Under the pieces are notes generated by a model, which had not been told where the DNA came from, ran no database searches, and saw nothing but the letters and a program-made list of their open reading frames with translations. A stretch of 10,336 bases of DNA from an uncultured Clostridia bacterium. GTDB lineage: Bacteria > Bacillota > Clostridia > Oscillospirales > Acutalibacteraceae. Where the stretch lies: assembly GCA_937888485.1 (NCBI GenBank), contig CALAQQ010000042.1:1-10336 (forward strand), written 5' to 3'. The position numbers and the translations under genes are program-made. This document shows, one piece after another, positions 6,848-10,336 of this stretch; the stretch's first letter is position 1; every line of letters starts with the position of its first letter.

Positions 6848-7791
6848 TGCTTACTCTCGGAATTGACACAAGCAATTACACAACTTCTGTCTGTCTTTAT
6901 GACAGTGCAAAAGATGAAATGTATCAAAAAAAGCTCCTTTTACCCGTCAAAGAGGGGGAGAAGGGGCTTCGTCAGAGTGATGCGGTTTTTCATCATACAT
7001 CGAGGCTTCATCCCCTCATGAAAGAGCTTTTTGAGGAAATAGGCAAAGAGATTGATGCGATAGGTGTTTCCGAAAAACCGAGAGATGCAGAAGGCTCGTA
7101 TATGCCTTGCTTCCTTGTCGGAGTAAATACGGCAAATTGTATCGGTGCTGTAATGAATAAACCTGTTTACGGCTTTTCTCATCAGTCGGGTCATATAGCT
7201 GCTGCACTTTATTCATGCAACAAAACAGCGCTTACAAAAGAAAAATTTATTGCCTTTCATGTTTCGGGCGGAACAACCGAAATGCTTCTTGTTTCACCCG
7301 ATAGTGAGAAGGTTTTTGATATTGAAATAATCGGTGAAACTCTCGACCTCAATTGCGGACAGGCTGTTGACCGTGCAGGAGTTATGATGGGTCTTTCGTT
7401 TCCGTGCGGAAAAGAACTTGAAAAGCTTGCGCTGAAATGTGATAAAACCTATATCCCCAAAATATGCGTAAAAGACGGCAACTGCAGTCTTTCGGGACTT
7501 GAGAATCAATGCAAAAAAATGCTTGACGGCGGCGAAAGCCATGAGAATATTGCACGTTACTGTATAGATTTTGTTGCAAAAACTGTTGATAAAATGACGG
7601 AATACGCCATAGGAAAATACGGCGACTTACCGCTTGTTTATGCAGGCGGTGTTATGTCGAATTCAATTATAAAAGAAAAAATCACAAGCAAATATAAAAA
7701 TGCGAGCTTTGCTTATCCCGATTTTTCATGCGACAATGCGGCTGGTATTGCTTATCTTGCCTCTCTGAAAGGAGGCAGCAACAATGTCTGA
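6847..7791 (+). CDS. TsaD/Kae1-like (M22 family) paralogue of unknown role
   Basis: The protein belongs to the ASKHA-fold family that includes TsaD, which makes the t6A modification of tRNA. It carries GIDTSNYTTSV (5-15), a metal-binding-type HxxxH in SHQSGHIAAA (111-120), VSGGTTEMLLV (139-149), GETLDLNCGQAVDRAG (163-178), SLSGLENQ (214-221), YAGGVMSNS (265-273) and CDNAAGIAYLA (295-305). The 314 residues are a little shorter than TsaD (~335-345). Several signature positions differ from TsaD as I recall them: GQAVDR where GEAFDK is usual, and GGTTEM where GGHTQ is usual. Its place between nusB and xseA, away from tsaB/tsaE, also suggests a paralogue rather than the true tRNA enzyme. The ATG at 6847 overlaps the nusB stop. 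The older label O-sialoglycoprotein endopeptidase is unreliable. Confidence 0.85.
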   Translation: MLTLGIDTSNYTTSVCLYDSAKDEMYQKKLLLPVKEGEKGLRQSDAVFHHTSRLHPLMKELFEEIGKEIDAIGVSEKPRDAEGSYMPCFLVGVNTANCIGAVMNKPVYGFSHQSGHIAAALYSCNKTALTKEKFIAFHVSGGTTEMLLVSPDSEKVFDIEIIGETLDLNCGQAVDRAGVMMGLSFPCGKELEKLALKCDKTYIPKICVKDGNCSLSGLENQCKKMLDGGESHENIARYCIDFVAKTVDKMTEYAIGKYGDLPLVYAGGVMSNSIIKEKITSKYKNASFAYPDFSCDNAAGIAYLASLKGGSNNV

Positions 7792-8992
7792 CGGAGTTGT
7801 TTTAAGTGTCAGTCAGCTTAACAGATATGTGAAATCTATTATTGAACAAGACAGAAATCTTCAGACGGTTTTTGTTCAGGGTGAAATTTCGAATTTTACC
7901 AATCACTACAAAACAGGTCATTTTTATATGACAATCAAGGATGAGTTTTCGTCGATAAAAGCGGTTATGTTCAAAACCGCAAATATGCGTCTTAAGTTCA
8001 TGCCCGAAAATGCTATGAGCGTTATAATTAAAGGCAGAGTTTCTGTTTTTGAGCGTGACGGTCAGTATCAGCTATATATTGATGATATGCAGCCTGACGG
8101 AATCGGTGCACTGAGTTTTGCTTTTGAACAGCTTAAGGAAAAACTTGCCAAAGAAGGCTTGTTTGATATTGAAAGAAAAAAATCTATACCTGCTTATCCT
8201 CAGAGAGTAGGTGTTGTGACATCACCGACAGGTGCGGCAATAAGAGATATAATAAATGTCATCTCAAGACGTTTTCCGTTGACAGAGCTTATTCTCTGTC
8301 CCGTTGCTGTTCAGGGTGACTATGCAGCACCGCAGATAAAGGCTGCGATTGAGGAGTTCAACAAGCAAAAAGCGGCAGATGTTCTTATCGTTGGCAGAGG
8401 CGGCGGTTCAATAGAAGAATTATGGGCATTCAATGAAGAAATTGTTGCAAGAGCTGTTGCAAACAGTGAAATCCCCGTTATTTCCGCAGTCGGTCATGAA
8501 ACGGATTTCACAATCTGCGATTTTGCTGCAGATTTAAGAGCACCGACTCCTTCTGCGGCGGCTGAACTTGCCGTTCCCGATATGTATCAGCAGAAAGAAA
8601 TGCTTGTTAATGTTCAGAGACGGCTCAATTCCGCTGTTTTTGATAAAATCGGAATTGAACGTGCAAGGCTTGAAATAAAAAAATCAGTTTTGCAGAGAAT
8701 GAGTCCGCAGAACTATATAGATAATCTTCGTGTACGCTGTGACCGTGCTTTCATGGCAATGGAAAATGCAGTGAAGCATGAAATGGCGGTCAAATCAAAA
8801 GATTTTTCTTCCCTTTGTGCAAAACTTGAAGCTATGAGCCCTTTAAAAATTCTTGCAAGGGGCTACAGTGTTGCAAGTAAAGAGGGGAAAATAATATCGG
8901 ATATCTCCGACGTTGAAAAAGGTGACACAATAAACGTCAGAGTCGGCGGCGGTGATATCGAATGCGAAGTAACAAACGTAAAGGGTTGTTAA
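7784..8992 (+). CDS. xseA: Exodeoxyribonuclease VII large subunit
   Basis: This is the catalytic subunit of exonuclease VII, which degrades single-stranded DNA from both ends into acid-soluble oligonucleotides in mismatch and damage repair. The 402 residues fit the shorter Firmicute form. There is an N-terminal OB-fold for single-stranded DNA (about 5-103, with VFVQGEISNF and GHFYMTIKD). The catalytic domain follows, with GVVTSPTGAAIRDI (143-156), IVGRGGGSIEELWAFNEE (202-219), PVISAVGHETDFTICDFAAD (231-250) and RAPTPSAAAE (252-261). A helical C-terminal region binds the small subunits. The ATG at 7784 has AAAGGAGG at 7767-7774 upstream and overlaps the preceding gene by eight bases. xseB follows after two bases, as expected for a two-subunit enzyme. 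Confidence 0.96.
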   Translation: MSDGVVLSVSQLNRYVKSIIEQDRNLQTVFVQGEISNFTNHYKTGHFYMTIKDEFSSIKAVMFKTANMRLKFMPENAMSVIIKGRVSVFERDGQYQLYIDDMQPDGIGALSFAFEQLKEKLAKEGLFDIERKKSIPAYPQRVGVVTSPTGAAIRDIINVISRRFPLTELILCPVAVQGDYAAPQIKAAIEEFNKQKAADVLIVGRGGGSIEELWAFNEEIVARAVANSEIPVISAVGHETDFTICDFAADLRAPTPSAAAELAVPDMYQQKEMLVNVQRRLNSAVFDKIGIERARLEIKKSVLQRMSPQNYIDNLRVRCDRAFMAMENAVKHEMAVKSKDFSSLCAKLEAMSPLKILARGYSVASKEGKIISDISDVEKGDTINVRVGGGDIECEVTNVKGC

Positions 8993-8994
8993 AT

Positions 8995-9189
8995 ATGGAA
9001 AAAATGACTTACGAAAAAGCTGTTACAAGGCTTGAAGAAATTGTGGACAAGCTTGAAAACGGCAATCTCACCCTTGAAGAAATGATGAAGCTTTATGAGG
9101 AAGGCACTTCTCTTGCCGCAAAATGCTCAAAGAGTCTTGATGCCGCACAGCTGAAAATAACCGAACTTTCTTCAGGAGAAAACAAATGA
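8995..9189 (+). CDS. xseB: Exodeoxyribonuclease VII small subunit
   Basis: This small subunit binds several copies to each XseA and is needed for stable exonuclease VII. The 64-residue helical protein has the family signature TYEKAVTRLEEIVDKLENG (5-23) and LTLEEMMKLYEEGTSLAAKC (25-44). The ATG at 8995 is chosen because it gives the normal length and lies after an AAAGGG in the end of xseA. An in-frame ATG at 8962 would put eleven extra residues inside xseA. The gene ends in an ATGA overlap with the ispA start. Confidence 0.95.
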   Translation: MEKMTYEKAVTRLEEIVDKLENGNLTLEEMMKLYEEGTSLAAKCSKSLDAAQLKITELSSGENK

Positions 9190-10336
9190 TTGATTTCAAT
9201 AAACAATTCAATGAATATGTGCGCCTTATCAATGAGGCGGCGGATAAATATGTTTCCGAAAAGTCTTTTGAAGGCAGAGAGTCTTCGGGACTTTCAGAAA
9301 TGCTTAAGACTATGGCCTATTCCCTCAGTAACGGGGGAAAAAGAATAAGACCCATGCTGACTCTTGAATTCTGTCGTTTATGCGGCGGAGATTATAAAAA
9401 AGCAATTCCTTTTGCTCTCGGTGCGGAAATGATTCATACCTATTCGCTTATTCATGACGATTTACCGTGCATGGATGATGACGACATGAGAAGAGGCAAG
9501 CCTTCAAGTCATAAGGTTTTCGGTGAAGCGAGCGCACTTCTTGCAGGCGATGCACTATTAACTCTTGCATTTGAAACTGTTCTTTCCGCAGAGGGGGTAA
9601 GTGCCCAAGCAAAGGCAAAAGCAGGTCTTGAGCTTGCAAAGGCGGCAGGTTGCTCCGGTATGATAGCAGGTCAGGTTATGGATCTTTCAAACGAAGGGCA
9701 GTCTGTTTCACTTGAAATCATAAAAGAAACGGACAAGCTCAAAACAGGCGAAATGATAAGAGTATCCTGTGTTATGGGCTGTATTGCCGCAGATGCCGAT
9801 GAAGAAAAAATCAAAGCGGCTGAGGATAACAAACGTCGTTTGCTTCTTGAGAAAGAACAACAAAAGCAAAAAAGCGGTGTGTTTGATATAAGAATTGCTG
9901 AGATGAAACAAGAGCTTGCTGTTTTGCAAAAAACATTAGAAGAACATCTTAAAGAATCAGATAAAATTCAAAATACATATAATGAACTTCAAAAGCAGAC
10001 GGAGGCTATTAAACAAGAAGTTGTATTGGCTTCTGAGGGTATTCTCAATGTTAAATTAAGTCAAGGTAAAGCTCAAAGCGCTATCGAATCATACAACAAA
10101 CAAATTGAACTTATTACTGACAGAAAATTAAGCATAGATCAAGAATTGGCTGTTTTAGAATCAAACTCAGAAATTGCATCCGGCGAAATTGATGTGCTTG
10201 TGTCTACCACAATCACAGAGACCGGGTTAGATATTTCAAATGTAAATACTATGATTATACATGATGCGGATAATATGGGATTATCCCAGTTATATCAGCT
10301 TCGTGGGCGGGTAGGACGTTCTAACCGTACGGCGTA
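9186..10336 (+). CDS. ispA: Farnesyl/geranyl diphosphate synthase N-terminus, continuing in frame into coiled coil and Mfd fragment (chimeric, partial)
   Basis: Residues 1 to ~213 are a clear IspA-type polyprenyl synthase, which condenses isopentenyl diphosphate with allylic diphosphates. They show SNGGKRIRP (48-56), the first Asp-rich motif DDLPCMD (91-97) followed by MRRGKP (101-106), AGQVMDL (161-167) and KTGEMIR (186-192). After AADADEEKIKAAE (201-213) the family would continue to the second Asp-rich motif (DDxxD). Instead the frame, still open, becomes Lys/Glu/Gln-rich coiled coil (about 214-330). It then becomes Mfd helicase sequence (about 332-383) before the window ends. Without the second metal site the product could not be a working synthase. 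Overlap with xseB and position match the standard xseA-xseB-ispA order, so the first part is native and the rest is probably misjoined. Confidence 0.8.
   Translation, partial: MIDFNKQFNEYVRLINEAADKYVSEKSFEGRESSGLSEMLKTMAYSLSNGGKRIRPMLTLEFCRLCGGDYKKAIPFALGAEMIHTYSLIHDDLPCMDDDDMRRGKPSSHKVFGEASALLAGDALLTLAFETVLSAEGVSAQAKAKAGLELAKAAGCSGMIAGQVMDLSNEGQSVSLEIIKETDKLKTGEMIRVSCVMGCIAADADEEKIKAAEDNKRRLLLEKEQQKQKSGVFDIRIAEMKQELAVLQKTLEEHLKESDKIQNTYNELQKQTEAIKQEVVLASEGILNVKLSQGKAQSAIESYNKQIELITDRKLSIDQELAVLESNSEIASGEIDVLVSTTITETGLDISNVNTMIIHDADNMGLSQLYQLRGRVGRSNRTA
9815..9835 (+). other. First junction inside the ispA frame (IspA to coiled coil)
   Basis: Similarity to IspA stops after EEKIKAAE and is replaced by DNKRRLLLEKEQQ. 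The breakpoint is estimated from the expected continuation of the family and lies near 9825. The reading frame is kept. Glutamine codons change from mainly CAG upstream (xseA) to almost only CAA downstream. Confidence 0.6.
9826..10175 (+). other. Coiled-coil segment of unknown, SMC-like origin within the chimeric frame
   Basis: About 117 residues are rich in Lys, Glu, Gln and Leu with heptad-like spacing, for example RIAEMKQELAVLQKTLEEH (236-254) and SYNKQIELITDRKLSIDQEL (302-321). Such sequence is typical of SMC-type or other long coiled-coil proteins, but no diagnostic motif is present, so the source gene cannot be named. Twelve of thirteen glutamines use CAA and leucine uses TTA/TTG often, unlike the operon upstream. 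Confidence 0.5.
10176..10336 (+). other. mfd: Fragment of transcription-repair coupling factor (Mfd) at the right edge
   Basis: The last ~52 residues match the second helicase lobe of Mfd: GEIDVLVSTTITETGLDI contains motif V (ETGLD), and GLSQLYQLRGRVGRSNR contains motif VI. In Mfd these lie in the RecG-like translocase domain that releases stalled RNA polymerase. The start of the fragment is near 10176 by family resemblance. There is no start codon or leader of its own, and the segment is joined in frame to the coiled coil before it. Confidence 0.7.

Noticed and set aside
9186..10336. The IspA-coiled coil-Mfd frame as a novel multidomain enzyme
   Set aside because: The synthase lacks its second Asp-rich motif and the Mfd part begins in the middle of a helicase lobe. 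Breaks inside folds argue against an evolved fusion.

Overview
The window looks like a piece of chromosome from an endospore-forming, low-to-moderate GC Firmicute, most likely class Clostridia (Oscillospirales/Ruminococcaceae-like). The reasons are a complete spoIIIA operon, AGGAGG-type ribosome binding sites, TTG and GTG starts, CTT-rich leucine codon use, and a YfhO-type membrane protein beside the sporulation genes. The genus assignment is inference.

Layout. (1) Bases 1-1357, minus strand: an open frame that runs off the left edge. Its first ~227 residues are the N-terminal part of a YfhO/GT-C-like membrane protein. From there it continues in frame into the C-terminal part of a sugar-phosphate-isomerase-like TIM barrel, a combination that makes no sense as one protein. 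(2) 1358-1525: a divergent intergenic region with a good sigma-A-type promoter for the minus-strand gene and a pair of near-identical 17-bp direct repeats directly upstream of its -35 box. (3) 1526-6363: spoIIIAA-AB-AC-AD-AE-AF-AG-AH, eight tightly packed or overlapping genes for the mother-cell half of the channel ('feeding tube') that connects mother cell and forespore during engulfment. (4) 6364-6445: a vegetative-type promoter (extended -10) and a small hairpin next to the nusB ribosome binding site. (5) 6446-10336: nusB, a TsaD/Kae1-like (M22) paralogue, xseA, xseB and the start of ispA, a coupled housekeeping operon. The ispA frame leaves the prenyltransferase family after ~213 residues, runs through ~115 residues of coiled coil with different codon use, then enters the helicase motifs V-VI of Mfd, and runs off the right edge.

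How the genes work together. SpoIIIAA is the ATPase, AB to AE are membrane components, and AF, AG and AH carry ring-building domains on the intermembrane side. The downstream operon combines transcription antitermination (NusB), an uncharacterised TsaD paralogue, exonuclease VII (XseA+XseB) and isoprenoid synthesis (IspA). Compared with the Bacillus subtilis order (spoIIIA-accB-accC-yqhY-nusB-folD-xseA-xseB-ispA), accB, accC, yqhY and folD are absent between these genes.

The centre of the window (about 700-9820) reads as ordinary, well-conserved chromosome. Both ends carry implausible in-frame chimeras, one on the left and two junctions on the right. The most economical reading is misassembly or chimeric DNA at contig ends; real domain fusions cannot be excluded from sequence alone. 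I do not see a convincing new biological system. The most interesting native items are the operator-like repeats, the nusB 5' hairpin and the TsaD paralogue.
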